Source: Haliclona indistincta
Taxonomy: Eukaryota; Porifera; Demospongiae; Haplosclerida; Chalinidae
Assembly (NCBI GenBank): GCA_964017065.1
Contig: OZ024783.1
Coordinates: 13,762,040 to 13,826,039, forward strand
Reading direction: 5' to 3'
Length of the DNA stretch: 64,000 nucleotides
Below the pieces are notes generated by a model. The model was given only the letters and a program-made list of their open reading frames with translations, ran no database searches and had not been told where the DNA came from. Made by a program: the position numbers and the translations under genes. Positions 23,884 to 30,934 of this stretch are shown here, in pieces. Position 1 is the stretch's first letter. Every line of letters begins with the position of its first letter.

Positions 23884-26800
23884 CTTCCTCTCTCTCTCTC
23901 CCTCCCTCCCTCTCTCCACCTCCTTCTCTCTCCCTACCAGTTCATGCGTGAGTTATCGTCGTCATGGTTATGGACAGTTACTGCTCGTAAGGGGATGTTT
24001 GCTCCACCCACTGATAAGCTCCACCCACATGACATCAAGCCACACATTGTTATTACTGAAGTGAGTCTATATTACATGTGTTTTACGTATTAATTGTGAC
24101 CTAATTTGCGAAAAGGGGTATTTGTGCTCCTGAAAATTTTGAATGCATGTCTGTAATCAAATGGCTGTTTCTCGGATAAATGAAGAACAGTGACTTTGAA
24201 TTTTTTAATACAACAAGCAGAATAATCAAGTATTATAAATTATATAAAAATTTTCATTAACTTTCAATCATGTTTGATTGAGTAGCAGCTATTTATTACA
24301 GGCATGCGTTCAAAATTTTCAGGAGCCCTTTTCGCAAATTAGGTCACAATTTAGCATTTTTTCATTGATAATTTCATGTATACACTATCGCGCTAGCGCT
24401 GTATGAATTTCTTTTTTTCTGTTGTGTCATTGCTGTAAATCAAATGGGGTCCATTGTGTATTGGGAAACTTTGATATTTTTGTCGTCTATCTTTGCAACA
24501 AAAAAATAAGCATTAAAAAAATTTGCACGCAATGTGCATTTATATTATTATGTGCATGTGGTGCAGCTAGCAATATAAAATTTAAACAGACTAAAAATCT
24601 CTTTTATACTGCTTTATTGACTGTATTGTTATTTCTCCAGTTCTTGAGCAGACGATCTGAAGTCTTCAATACTCGTAATGAAGGATTGGTGAGTCACATG
24701 CAAGTCACATGACAGGAAATGACGTAATTGTCACACCCACAGGCTCGGCTGATGTCTCAGTTGTTTCACAAGACCCTCACAATGGGAGTGGGACCACAGG
24801 CAGCTCAGAGACAGCACTTCACACCATCAGTTGCTGCGTGTGCTGCTAGATTCAAGTAAGCCGACTAGTCAGCATTTTAACCCTTTAGTTACCGGTTAAA
24901 GGGTTAACCATGTAAATTTTCAGAAGCAACTTTTTCTGCAATATTCACGATGCTAACAATATCAGTAATTCAGTATCAGTGTCATCAGGAGCGCATAATG
25001 AGAGTGAGCACGGTAAGAAGGCAGGAGCGGGACACTCCCACGTACTTTATTAAAAATTGCAACTCCACACATGATGGCCGTGTTTCTAAAGATAGACTTG
25101 TGATGGCCGACGGTACGCGTACGTACAGTTTCGTATTACATTAGATGAAACTTGGCAGTTAGAGGCTCCTTGAGGTAAGCAACAGCTTGTAGAAGCTTTC
25201 TACTCCCACAATGACACGCAGACGATCTCCACGTGCTTGTGTACCAGCTGTAGTGTAGAGAAACAGCATGACGGTCCACCATCACGGATTCGACTCGTTT
25301 CTTGCTTTAACAGTATCTACTCGAGCTAGCAGACAATCATGATCGTCCTAGAATAGTGGAAAGCTGCTTCTTACCTTCTACATGTAGAAGGCCAGTTCCA
25401 TCCAATACGAAATTGTGCGTACGCGTACCGTCGGCCATCACAAGTCTATCTTTAGAAACACGGCCATCATGTGTGGTGTTGCAATTTTTAATCAAGTGTG
25501 TGGGAGTGTCCGCTCCTGCCTTCTTACCGCGCTCACTCTCATTATGCGCTCCTGGTGTCATAATTATATGTACCTGTCAAATTATGTACATGAGAACCTG
25601 ATGTACTGTAATAATTATGTGGAAAATTGTTTTGACAACATCCAAATATGGTCATACCTGGACCACACTAGTATCAGTAGAGCTCAATCCACTGGTATAA
25701 ATGATGTTCAAAGATATAGCCTAGTGGCCTTCTGGCCGTCGAAAAAAAGATGTGTGGGGTTCCTGGTTAGCTTCGGAACTGTCCTGGGAACTTCACTTTT
25801 ACTACTGTGGACAAGTAGTTAATGTATGGCTCCACATGTAACATCCTTACGTGCTCGTTGTGTATATAAGGTGCGCACTACAGAGCTCTTCTCCTTTCGG
25901 TAGGGCTGCTGCCATGCGCCTTACCTAAATAGTTGGCAATGTGGGCACTACTGTCCTGCTGTGTGCCATGAGATTTATTCATGGTTGCTGCCACACCCAC
26001 CCATGAGTGGTACAATACAGTTGTACCACTCTGAGCTCCCGGTGCATACATTGGGATTTTGCCGTGTAACAATTCGTTTGTTACACTCATGGGTGGTCAC
26101 TTTTTCCAGGTTTTAATGGAACATCCGATTTGTTCTACTGGCGGTGTCTTTGAAGAAAGGGTGGAGTATATAACAATGATTCTTTGTTGTAAAGCAGATG
26201 CTGACTTGAGGCTTTCGTTTTGGTCCTTTCGTAGATGTATGATCTTGTGATGTCACATAATGACGACTTGTATAGTGAACTGTCTGCTCCTTTGTGCAGA
26301 TGGTGGAATTTGCAACTTAAGTGCACACACTACATCACTGCTCTATTTTAGCTACCAGCATATTATTCGTGCTGACAAGCATCCAAATAATAAGCTCATG
26401 ATGCTCACAATTTCAAGTAGTCAATTTTTGTACACATATTCATATACTCATATCATAAAGTTTACCTTCACAGACTCAGTTCATATGTACATGTGTACTG
26501 TGCTATTCATATATGTACAGAATGACTGACAGAATGACAGCACGACAGCACGACTACTGTTACGTACTGTATGACCCGTGGCTCCACCCACCGAGGCATA
26601 ATGAAACAGTCTTCCACCTCACACACGCACCCGCTTCTCACTCACACCTGCTCCTCACTCGCACCCTCTCCTCACTTTGTCAAAGTTTAATTTTTTGGTC
26701 TGTCAGTCTTAAAAATCGAAGCATTCTTGTTTCTAGCACCATTTTGTACATGACCTTGTATTTGTACGTTGTTTATCAGACTTTGGTTATCTAATGTCAT

Positions 26801-26919
26801 GTGATATACAGGTTTCTCACAGTGGGTGTGTCTCTACTGCGTGGGCGGTCACCAACCAGTGTGATGGAGAGGACTCTACTGAGAGAGAGAATATACAATG
26901 CAGCACTGGACTACTTCTG
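6950..26919 (+). CDS. PI4KA: Phosphatidylinositol 4-kinase alpha, N-terminal 1,226 residues (31 exons, 3' half absent)
   Basis: Exons: 6950-7045, 7101-7217, 7285-7363, 8530-8615, 8936-9187, 9463-9613, 10084-10187, 11434-11503, 11830-11924, 11988-12031, 14112-14321, 14845-14940, 18009-18299, 18490-18703, 18904-19012, 19239-19378, 19437-19570, 19848-19924, 19978-20039, 20123-20247, 20310-20394, 21704-21790, 21849-21938, 22104-22223, 22596-22761, 22990-23052, 23456-23583, 23941-24060, 24641-24688, 24743-24855, 26812-26919. All introns are GT-AG and phases agree throughout. Diagnostic matches to animal PI4KA: QQGIEGKRASDR, FSDFWLYCVLLGF, PPSWYIHVTTIAVKSPLL, FKFNHIRGRIKKTADSFL, DRFPHLLWSKEV, FMRELSSSW and, last, ERIYNAALDYF. 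This is the alpha-solenoid half that binds TTC7/hyccin; the enzyme makes PI4P at the plasma membrane. The last exon ends in phase 2. Exons for the remaining roughly 830 residues (helical and kinase domains) were not found downstream. Confidence 0.92.
7688..8086. repeat. Foldback element in PI4KA intron 3
   Basis: The left arm, from ACAGAGATTTTATTACTTC (7688), is inverted at the right end (GAAGTAATAAAACCTCTGT, to 8086). The arms run about 130-140 bp, and the spacer is itself partly self-complementary (CCACGCTTTACG and CGTAAAGCGTGG). Two short ORFs here are by-products of the palindrome. Confidence 0.8.
8176..8431. repeat. Second foldback element, same family, adjacent
   Basis: It begins TTACAGCGGTTTTCACGCTT and ends with the near-reverse complement AAGCGTGAAAACCACTGTA. 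The centre is a palindrome around ATGCAATGC / GCATTGCAT. The terminal word TTACAGCGGTTTTATTACT recurs at about 40,868, so the family is dispersed. Confidence 0.75.
9203..9310 (+). repeat. (CTCA)n microsatellite, about 26 copies
   Basis: Nearly uninterrupted CTCA tetranucleotide starting 16 bp after the PI4KA exon 5 donor. ORFs reading THSLTHSL are artefacts of this repeat. Confidence 0.95.
9745..9915. mobile_element. Pogo-like MITE, copy 1
   Basis: A 171-bp element bounded by TA on both sides. Its terminal inverted repeats are CAGTAGAACCTCTCTAAG and the reverse complement of CTAAGAGGAGTTCCACTG. A second copy lies at 26,999-27,167. The TA target and CAGT..ACTG ends are typical of the Tc1/mariner-pogo group (family knowledge). 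It contains no coding capacity. Confidence 0.8.
10286..10986. mobile_element. TTAA-flanked MITE (piggyBac-like)
   Basis: TTAA at 10286-10289 and 10983-10986 bounds ends GGTGGCGGGTACGC and the inverse GTGTACCCGCCCCC. TTAA target duplications are characteristic of piggyBac. The 693-bp interior has no ORF of note. It occupies most of PI4KA intron 7. Confidence 0.6.
11161..11348. mobile_element. Short MITE with ATAGCGGGTAATTTTGG ends
   Basis: Left end ATAGCGGGTAATTTTGG and right end CCAAAATTAACCGCTAT are inverted repeats, and the interior repeats the word TTTTGGCGAA. It lies in PI4KA intron 7. Confidence 0.7.
12101..12292. mobile_element. Short MITE with TATAGCAGTAAAATTTTCG ends
   Basis: Left TATAGCAGTAAAATTTTCG and right GAAAATTTCCCGCTATA are inverted repeats, with inner complementary words around ACATTTTCGCAAAT. 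It resembles the element at 11,161 in its ends. Confidence 0.65.
12306..12575. mobile_element. MITE with TGTGACCGTGCATGAGAAAA ends
   Basis: A 270-bp element with ends TGTGACCGTGCATGAGAAAA and the inverse TTTTCTCATGCACGGTCACA. Its interior is related to the element at 24,093-24,351, sharing phrases such as TGTAATCAAATGGCTG. Confidence 0.8.
12794..12928 (+). repeat. 135-bp direct duplication, copy 1 (copy 2 at 13,894-14,028)
   Basis: The sequence from TTATACTTACATGTATGTC to AGTTTTGGTTTAT is repeated almost exactly at 13,894-14,028. A smaller direct repeat beginning AATTTATTATTGCTTGG at 13,844 and 14,029 brackets the second copy. Confidence 0.9.
12934..13071. repeat. 138-bp near-perfect palindrome
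   Basis: GGTTAACCCATGGGTTCC at the left mirrors GGAACCCATGGGTTAACC at the right. The arms run nearly to the centre, with words such as CGGTATAATTAACCG and a CGAGGGC loop. The termini resemble those of the palindrome at 39,721-39,883. Confidence 0.85.
13072..13664. other. GC-richer intronic stretch without a recognised gene
   Basis: Moderate-length ORFs occur on both strands (e.g. 13,118-13,453 minus), but none shows a domain or convincing splice structure. It lies between two palindromic elements inside PI4KA intron 10 and may be the interior of a larger mobile element. Confidence 0.3.
13665..13740. repeat. Tandem palindromic minisatellite
   Basis: Two head-to-tail units, each a palindrome pairing ACTTCCTGG with CCAGGAAGT around GATATATATATTC. 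A decayed third half-unit follows to about 13,775. Confidence 0.75.
14062..14110 (+). repeat. (CT)n tract abutting the exon 11 acceptor
   Basis: An uninterrupted CT/CCCT run ending in TTCAG at the splice acceptor. It serves as the polypyrimidine tract. Confidence 0.85.
14941..15678. other. PI4KA intron 12, left part
   Basis: This holds a short inverted repeat around GGGCGAGGCCCAACC... (about 15,038-15,095: CAACCCTCGCACCTACATG and its reverse complement). Otherwise it is AT-rich with no supported gene. Confidence 0.4.
15679..16449 (-). CDS. Intronless protein with two GIY-YIG-like nuclease domains, nested in PI4KA intron 12
   Basis: A 256-residue ORF on the strand opposite PI4KA; the ATG at 16,449 is preferred over an in-frame ATG four codons earlier. 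The C-terminal domain (residues about 160-250) shows YVGKT (167-171), an Arg-Trp pair (R181-W182), GMNRM, an ALEMETAL helix with E210, N228, and GGGGR (230-234), then FIVYIAWK. This order matches the YIG strand, catalytic Arg, metal-binding Glu and Asn of GIY-YIG nucleases. The GIY strand itself is not conserved. The N-terminal domain (45-120) has RIGLT, RERW and GMNRM, but Ala replaces the Glu (A90) and the GGGG is missing, so it is probably inactive. A one-domain relative is encoded at 20,922. The family assignment is inference from motif spacing; the role is unknown. Confidence 0.65.
   Translation of the reverse strand: MTDFEIAFALKHHPFEGPCNDETRERVVRSISAFTRTNSRNGNFRIGLTSGANTETVCRERWNQTYKPAGMNRMAVVYQYHNRDSILNMAEHLRNHYGDEIGQIGRNLGTGNPPYMVFIAWNDTTTFRNAFVDDGEPIYDRGNMRRELTDMSKRVQQLTADTKYRIYVGKTSSGRYGCGNRWSNTYIYRGMNRMAIVYTTDNQDTALEMETALMEELRRLNIEFENDNAGGGGRRAGEDRTPFIVYIAWKLPQRER
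16487..17618. mobile_element. Inverted-repeat-bounded element carrying a satellite array
   Basis: A 27-bp sequence beginning CAGGAGCACATAAC at 16,487 recurs inverted, ending at 17,618, with one internal mismatch (CAGGAGCACATAACGAG form). The flanks CTACAAT and CTAAGAT could be a degraded 7-bp target duplication. Nearly all of the interior is the 19-bp satellite. The ends resemble CAGGAGCGCATAATG of the foldback element at 24,986. Confidence 0.6.
16637..17585 (+). repeat. 19-bp satellite, 50 tandem copies
   Basis: The unit GCTTTATCAGRTACTTGCG is repeated 50 times with a single frequent A/G variant at one site. Because 19 is not a multiple of 3 and the unit lacks stops, all three forward frames stay open for more than 320 codons and give the same periodic peptide. 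Those ORFs are not genes. Confidence 0.97.
17619..18008. other. PI4KA intron 12, right part
   Basis: AT-rich intron sequence ending in a T-rich acceptor (TTTTTTTCTCCAG). No other feature was seen. Confidence 0.5.
18371..18480 (+). repeat. CT/CCCT-rich tract before the exon 14 acceptor
   Basis: A pyrimidine-only run of CTCC and CCCT words ending just before GTTCTATCAG. Confidence 0.85.
18847..18903 (+). repeat. (CT)n tract abutting the exon 15 acceptor
   Basis: A run of CT dinucleotides ends directly in the CAG acceptor. Confidence 0.9.
19096..19237 (+). repeat. (CT)n/(CCCT)n tract abutting the exon 16 acceptor
   Basis: About 140 bp of pure pyrimidine ending CTTCAG at the acceptor. Confidence 0.9.
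19580..19847 (+). repeat. (CACT)n higher-order microsatellite
   Basis: Blocks of CACT repeats are punctuated by GATCACTCACTCACT and TTCATTCACTTAATCTGTC, which recur as a higher-order unit. It ends in the acceptor of exon 18. Confidence 0.9.
20395..20921. promoter_or_regulatory. Candidate promoter of the nested GIY-YIG-like gene
   Basis: Within PI4KA intron 21, upstream of the nested gene, a TATAAATA occurs at about 20,565. A CRE-like TGACGTAA lies near 20,829. Both are on the coding strand of the nested gene. Functional use is inferred. Confidence 0.3.
20922..21422 (+). CDS. Intronless GIY-YIG-like protein with basic tail, nested in PI4KA intron 21
   Basis: A 166-residue ORF from the ATG at 20,922. 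It has a basic N-terminus, YIGKT at 50-54, Arg residues R64/R66 in an RARYNEKY helix, GMDRITPLY, KSALKVEKQL with E95, then N110 and GGGGR (114-118), then HCVYLAQK. The C-terminus (134-166) is very rich in Lys, Arg, Ser and Ala and looks like a nucleic-acid-binding or nuclear-targeting tail. Motif order and spacing match the second domain of the protein at 15,679-16,449, including the aligned Glu. Unlike that protein it has one domain and runs in the same direction as PI4KA. Possible roles are DNA cleavage or repair or a domesticated nuclease; none is demonstrated. A poly(A)-type ATTAAA lies at about 21,562. Confidence 0.65.
   Translation: MSKRGSAKAKPFDKVFNDRKPRTGTPTAARSSVKRAVAGLTKNSAPKSAYIGKTFNDGKNEGLRARYNEKYKDMGMDRITPLYTSSSQKSALKVEKQLTSDLKGKRKIANECEGGGGRLSSTDKKEHCVYLAQKKPRIEGSASKGATRARSTGAKAGARSSRGRKK
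21972..22098 (+). repeat. (CT)n/(CCCT)n tract before the exon 24 acceptor
   Basis: A pyrimidine-only tract ending 5-6 bp before the TAG acceptor. Purine-rich ORFs on the other strand are artefacts. Confidence 0.9.
22293..22520 (+). repeat. 67-bp minisatellite built from a MITE end
   Basis: CAGTGGAACCTGTC begins repeats at 22,293, 22,351, 22,418 and 22,485 (periods 58, 67, 67). Each unit continues with TGCTTATAACAGCCAG. The unit start looks like a pogo-type terminal repeat. Confidence 0.85.
23118..23450 (+). repeat. (ACTC)n microsatellite ending in the exon 27 acceptor
   Basis: More than 300 bp of CACT repeats with periodic CGCACACT variants, passing into (CT)n and the CCAG acceptor. Confidence 0.95.
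23758..23935 (+). repeat. (CT)n tract before the exon 28 acceptor
   Basis: Almost pure pyrimidine with a long CT run; the acceptor CTACCAG follows at once. Confidence 0.9.
24093..24351. mobile_element. MITE with TTGTGACCTAATTTGCGAAA ends
   Basis: The left end TTGTGACCTAATTTGCGAAA is mirrored by TTTCGCAAATTAGGTCACAA-type sequence at the right. The interior is related to the element at 12,306-12,575, in the same orientation. Confidence 0.8.
24986..25554. mobile_element. Foldback element with 7-bp target duplication
   Basis: Arms of about 170 bp (24,986-25,155 and 25,385-25,554) begin CAGGAGCGCATAATGAGAG and its inverse. GTGTCAT flanks both ends (24,979-24,985 and 25,555-25,561). The CAGG end and the 7-8 bp duplication suggest a hAT-type origin. 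A spacer of about 230 bp separates the arms. It lies in PI4KA intron 30. Confidence 0.8.
25620..26530 (+). repeat. Dispersed repeat family with TATAAATA core, first copy (split)
   Basis: Blocks at 25,655-25,825 (CACTAGTATCAGTAGAGC, then CTGGTATAAAT, then TTAGCTTCGGAACTGTCC) and 26,160-26,520 match the copies between 27.9 and 42.7 kb. The segment between them (25,826-26,100) carries a TATATAAGG at about 25,862 and no recognised gene. Confidence 0.7.
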
Positions 26920-26998
26920 GTAGGAATGCATCAGACACGTGTATGTACAGGAACAGTGCTTGCTATTCGTTGCGTTAGGAATTTGTAATGTACATATG

Positions 26999-27167
26999 CA
27001 GTGGAACCTCTCTAAGGCGGACACCATTGGGACTAACAAAAATCGTACATTATAGAGAGGGTGTCCTCTGGTCAGGGGTTTATTATACATTATGTGGGTT
27101 ATATTTGGGATTCAGTAAGTGTCCATTATAGAGGGATGAGGGGTGTCCTCTAAGAGGGGTTCCACTG
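26999..27167. mobile_element. Pogo-like MITE, copy 2
   Basis: Nearly identical to the element at 9,745-9,915: CAGTGGAACCTCTCTAAGG at the left and the inverted GGGGTTCCACTG at the right. TA follows the right end, and the left TA has become TG. It begins 80 bp after the last visible PI4KA exon. Confidence 0.8.
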
Positions 27168-27311
27168 TACGTATGAATCTAGCTTCTATCATCTACATGT
27201 ATGTACTTACGCTTTACTGGGCGATTGTACTGATTTTTCAAAGTGACAGGTGCATTATACATGTACTGTACTGTGCACAGTTGAACTATTGAACTATTTT
27301 GTGTATAGTAG

Positions 27312-27689
27312 CAAGGGCTTATAGAACCCCTCCGTGGCAAGAGGGCATGCAACTCTGAATACTGTAATGTAGACGGCGTTTTGGAAACTGTTACTAAATA
27401 TAGATATCCGGTTGCTCACGTGAATGTAACATAAACGGACGTTAGCAATAGTGCACTGTTTTGCTAACGCGCGATTTTCGTATCTATGCAGCAGCCGAGC
27501 GTCTTGTACGAACGAGCTAGCTAGATATATAGCATGCAACGCGCGCAAACGCAATACGAATGCATCATGTGATCAACCGGAAACATTAACTTATTAAAGT
27601 CATTAATTCTAAATTTAGTAACAGTTTCCAAAACGCCGTCTACACTAGCTGCATGCCCTCTCGCCGCTTCGCGGCTCGATAAGCCCTTG
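27312..27689. mobile_element. Foldback element with 7-bp target duplication
   Basis: Ends CAAGGGCTTATAGAACCC and the inverse CGATAAGCCCTTG, with arms of about 100 bp sharing ACGGCGTTTTGGAAACTGTT. ATAGTAG flanks both sides (27,305-27,311 and 27,690-27,696). Confidence 0.8.
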
Positions 27690-27954
27690 ATAGTAGTGAT
27701 GTGTATCAATGAAATTTGACTGTATTAAAATCAATACGTACAACATAATATGTACACATTGAATGGAAATACTTGCCAATACAGTTGTTTTTATTGCTCA
27801 TAATTGTTGTTCTTGACAAATCTGTGTGATTGAGTAGAATGTCATTTCTGTATCAGTATCTGACTTGACATTATTTGTCTTTACCAGTATTAGTAGTGTG
27901 TAATTATTGGTTATAATTTGTCATAGTTATTCACGAGACTATGGATATATTTTA

Positions 27955-30110
27955 CTAGATCCGAACATGGTCATACCTGATCCCCACTAGTATCAGAGTA
28001 GAGCTCAATCCACTGGTATAAATAATGTTCAGGGATGCAGTCTAGTGGCCTTTTGGCCAACAAAAAAAGATAAGACACACGGATCTGCCTGATAAAGGCA
28101 CGTGGATTTAAAATTGAGTGGGGTTCCTGGTTAGCTTTGGAACTGTCCTGGGAACTTCATTCTTTTACTACTATGAACAATGATTCTTTGTTGTATAGCA
28201 GATGCCGACTTGAGGCTTTTGTTTTGGTCCTTTCGTAGATGTATGATCTTATGATTTCACATAATGACGACTTGTATAGAGAAATGTCTGCTCCTATGTG
28301 CAGACGGTGGAATTTACAACTGAACTACATGTGTGTTAAACAGTACTGCTCTACTTTATCTACCAACATATTATTCATGCTGACAAGAACATCCAAATAA
28401 TAAGCTCATTGATGCTCACAATTTCAAGTAGTCAGTTTGTGTACACACACTCATATCATAAGTTTAATTTCACGAACTCAGTTGATGTGCATATGCACAT
28501 GTGTGCTGTGTTATTACCCGTGCGCAGTATGCGCTAGGGTTATGCGTTTGTGTCTGTCTATATGTGTGTGTGTGGACAAAAACACGCTTGTTTACGTCTC
28601 ACCGCTCGAAATTCGCCACAAAAGTGCACTTTGCAGCTTCTTCACTGAATCTATAGTCCTATGAAGACGTTTTCTGTGCTGGCAAGCCTTGCTCGAGCGG
28701 CTAATCCATGGCTATCTAAAGCTACGTGTCCTTGTAAGAGCATTTTACGGTATTGTGGGTGTGTCACCCTACCTCCTATTCATATCGATGTCCTCACTCA
28801 GTCTCACATGTACATGTACCGTACGCCAGAGTCACTTCTTGCCAATCACCTGTTAGTGCATGTATGGTAGCTATGCTATCATCAATATTTATCTGGAGCT
28901 GTCTATGGACTAGCTGTAACGTGAGTGTTGTAGTAATGCTGGAGTAGTCGTGTTTAGCTCTTAGCTCAGCGCACGGGTATGTGTTCATTAGAACTCTAGT
29001 TTGTACATGTACATGGTTTCACTGCTGCTGCCTTTAGAATCATAGGTTGCTGATAGCTGTGGCATAGATATTTCACCAAGCAGGATTGGAAACTGCTGTA
29101 CAGCCTGTCTGTCTTCACAAAATTAGCACCTTTTCATTGTCTTGACCTCAGTGCCGGATTTATGCAAGGGCTTTAGGGGCTACAGGCCTGGGCTCCAGCC
29201 ATTGGGGGTCCCAATTCTGTACAAAAACTTTTATAATTATTAATCTACCTTGTTAACTTTCTTCCTGGTGAAAACTACTGCTTATGGTCGACTACAGACA
29301 GTTACAGTATCGTGGTAGAGCGACTGTCGCCTGTCATAAAAAATTGGGCTGGGTTCTGGTCTCATTCCCAGACTAGGCGTGGTGGTCCGGCACTGCTTGA
29401 CCTCCATCCACAATAAGAAACTGTTATTTGAGTCTTCCAAAGAACAAGACGCTGGCAAAACAACTTAGAAACTATCGATTGATATGTCTGCAATGCTTGG
29501 CTGTATGTTAGCTGTGTTGTGGTGAGCTTCTTGATTGTGACAACACAATGCTCGCCAACGACCTGCTTTACTGCCTTTACTTAGTAAGAGCAGGAGTCTC
29601 GTAGGACAACAGATATATCAGTAAAACAGTTTTTTCATGAACCATGTAGCAACAATGTGTGGAAACAGCTACGCCTCGGCCGATTTGTACATGTTTTGTT
29701 TTGCCTGTGCTGTGTAAGGTTTGTTGATGTTTCTGGTCGTTTGTAAGAGTACAAGAGCATAATGTACATTGTGTACTTGTGCCTAGTTTAGTTTCACAGT
29801 TGCAAAGCCTGCATGGTCTTTGGTACATGGATAAAAATACTTTGATAAAGCTCGCTGTTGGAGCACTGCAAGCACGGTCACGCGTACCTCGGGCTGTTGA
29901 GCTGCTGTTCTCTGTAAAAACCGAACACTGAGAGCCTGCGCTAATGTGTTAATATATGCCTAGTCCATCTATGGCTGTTGTCAGTGAAGAAATCTTGTGC
30001 ACTTGTAAATCTTGCTAAAATACCTTCAGTCATACAAGCTACACACTGCTATGTGTGTACATTAGGTAAGTCATTACGTGGTTGCTATGCAGTGTGCTGA
30101 GAATGAGGAT
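27955..30110 (+). repeat. Segmental duplication unit A (unit B at 30,935-32,690)
   Basis: Long blocks in the same order recur about 2.5-3 kb downstream: the TATAAATA-core repeat, the ACGGTGGAATTTACAACTGAA block, CCTTTAGAATCATAGGTTGCTG, a hAT MITE, and AAGCTCACCGTTGGAGCAC-type tails. Unit A also contains a 470-bp block (28,515-28,985) that recurs at 38,861-39,325. No genes were seen. Confidence 0.8.
29149..29395. mobile_element. hAT-type MITE, copy in unit A
   Basis: It begins CAGTGCCGGATTTATGC and ends CCGGCACTG with part of the right repeat lost. CTTGACCT flanks both ends (29,141-29,148 and 29,396-29,403), an 8-bp target duplication. Confidence 0.8.
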
Positions 30111-30119
30111 GTTTTGACA

Positions 30120-30500
30120 ACGTTTGTCCAAACATGGTCATATGTGATCCCCACTAGTATCAGTAGAGCTCGATCCACTGGTATAAATAATGTTCATAAA
30201 TGTAGTCTAGTGGCCTTCGGGCCAACAAAAGAATTTTCAAGGATTTTCGTTAGGTGATAATGGATTTTCGTAATCATCTATGGTTGTGATAATGAAGAGT
30301 GGTGTCCTGGTTAGCTTCGGAACTGTCCTGGGAACTTCACTCTTTTTACTACTGTGGACAATGATTGTTTGTTGTATAGCAGATGCTGACTTGAGGCTTT
30401 TGTTTTGGTCCTTTCGTAGATGTATGATCCTATGATTTCACCTAATGACGATAATGAAGATGTTTGTGACCGTTTGTATGAGTGCAACTGTCCATGCATA
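30120..30500 (+). repeat. Dispersed TATAAATA-core repeat, extra copy
   Basis: Contains CACTAGTATCAGTAGAGC, CTGGTATAAATAATG and TTAGCTTCGGAACTGTCC in family order, between the two segmental duplication units. Confidence 0.75.
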
Positions 30501-30934
30501 ATGTACAGTGTGTACTTGTGTGCACCCAGTTTAGTTTCACAGTAGCAAAGCCTTTTTTGGTGCACGTAATCAAAATGCTTTGATAAAGCTCAGCGTTGGA
30601 GCACTGCAAGCACGATCACGTGAATCTCGGGCTGTTGAGCTGTAAAAAGCAAACACCGAGAGAGCCTGCACCATTGTGCAAATACATGTATTTGCCTAGT
30701 CTCCCGACTCCAATCCAATTTGGTGAATATTTATGGCTGTTGTCAGTGAAGTAATCCTGTGCACTTGTAAATCTTGCTAAAATACCTTCAGTCATCTTTA
30801 TTCTTCAATCCAAGTTGCTGTTGCGAGAGATAAAAGCCACTACCTACATTGCACCACTGTTATGTGTGTACATTATGGATATGAATAATTCATTTAGTTG
30901 TTGCTATAGTGTGTGCCGAGAATGAGGATGTTTT

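Noticed and set aside
28661..28870. ORF starting MKTFSVLASLARAANPW, present also at 39,002
   Set aside because: Part of a duplicated non-coding block. The frame diverges after the shared start region, and no domain or splice signal supports it.
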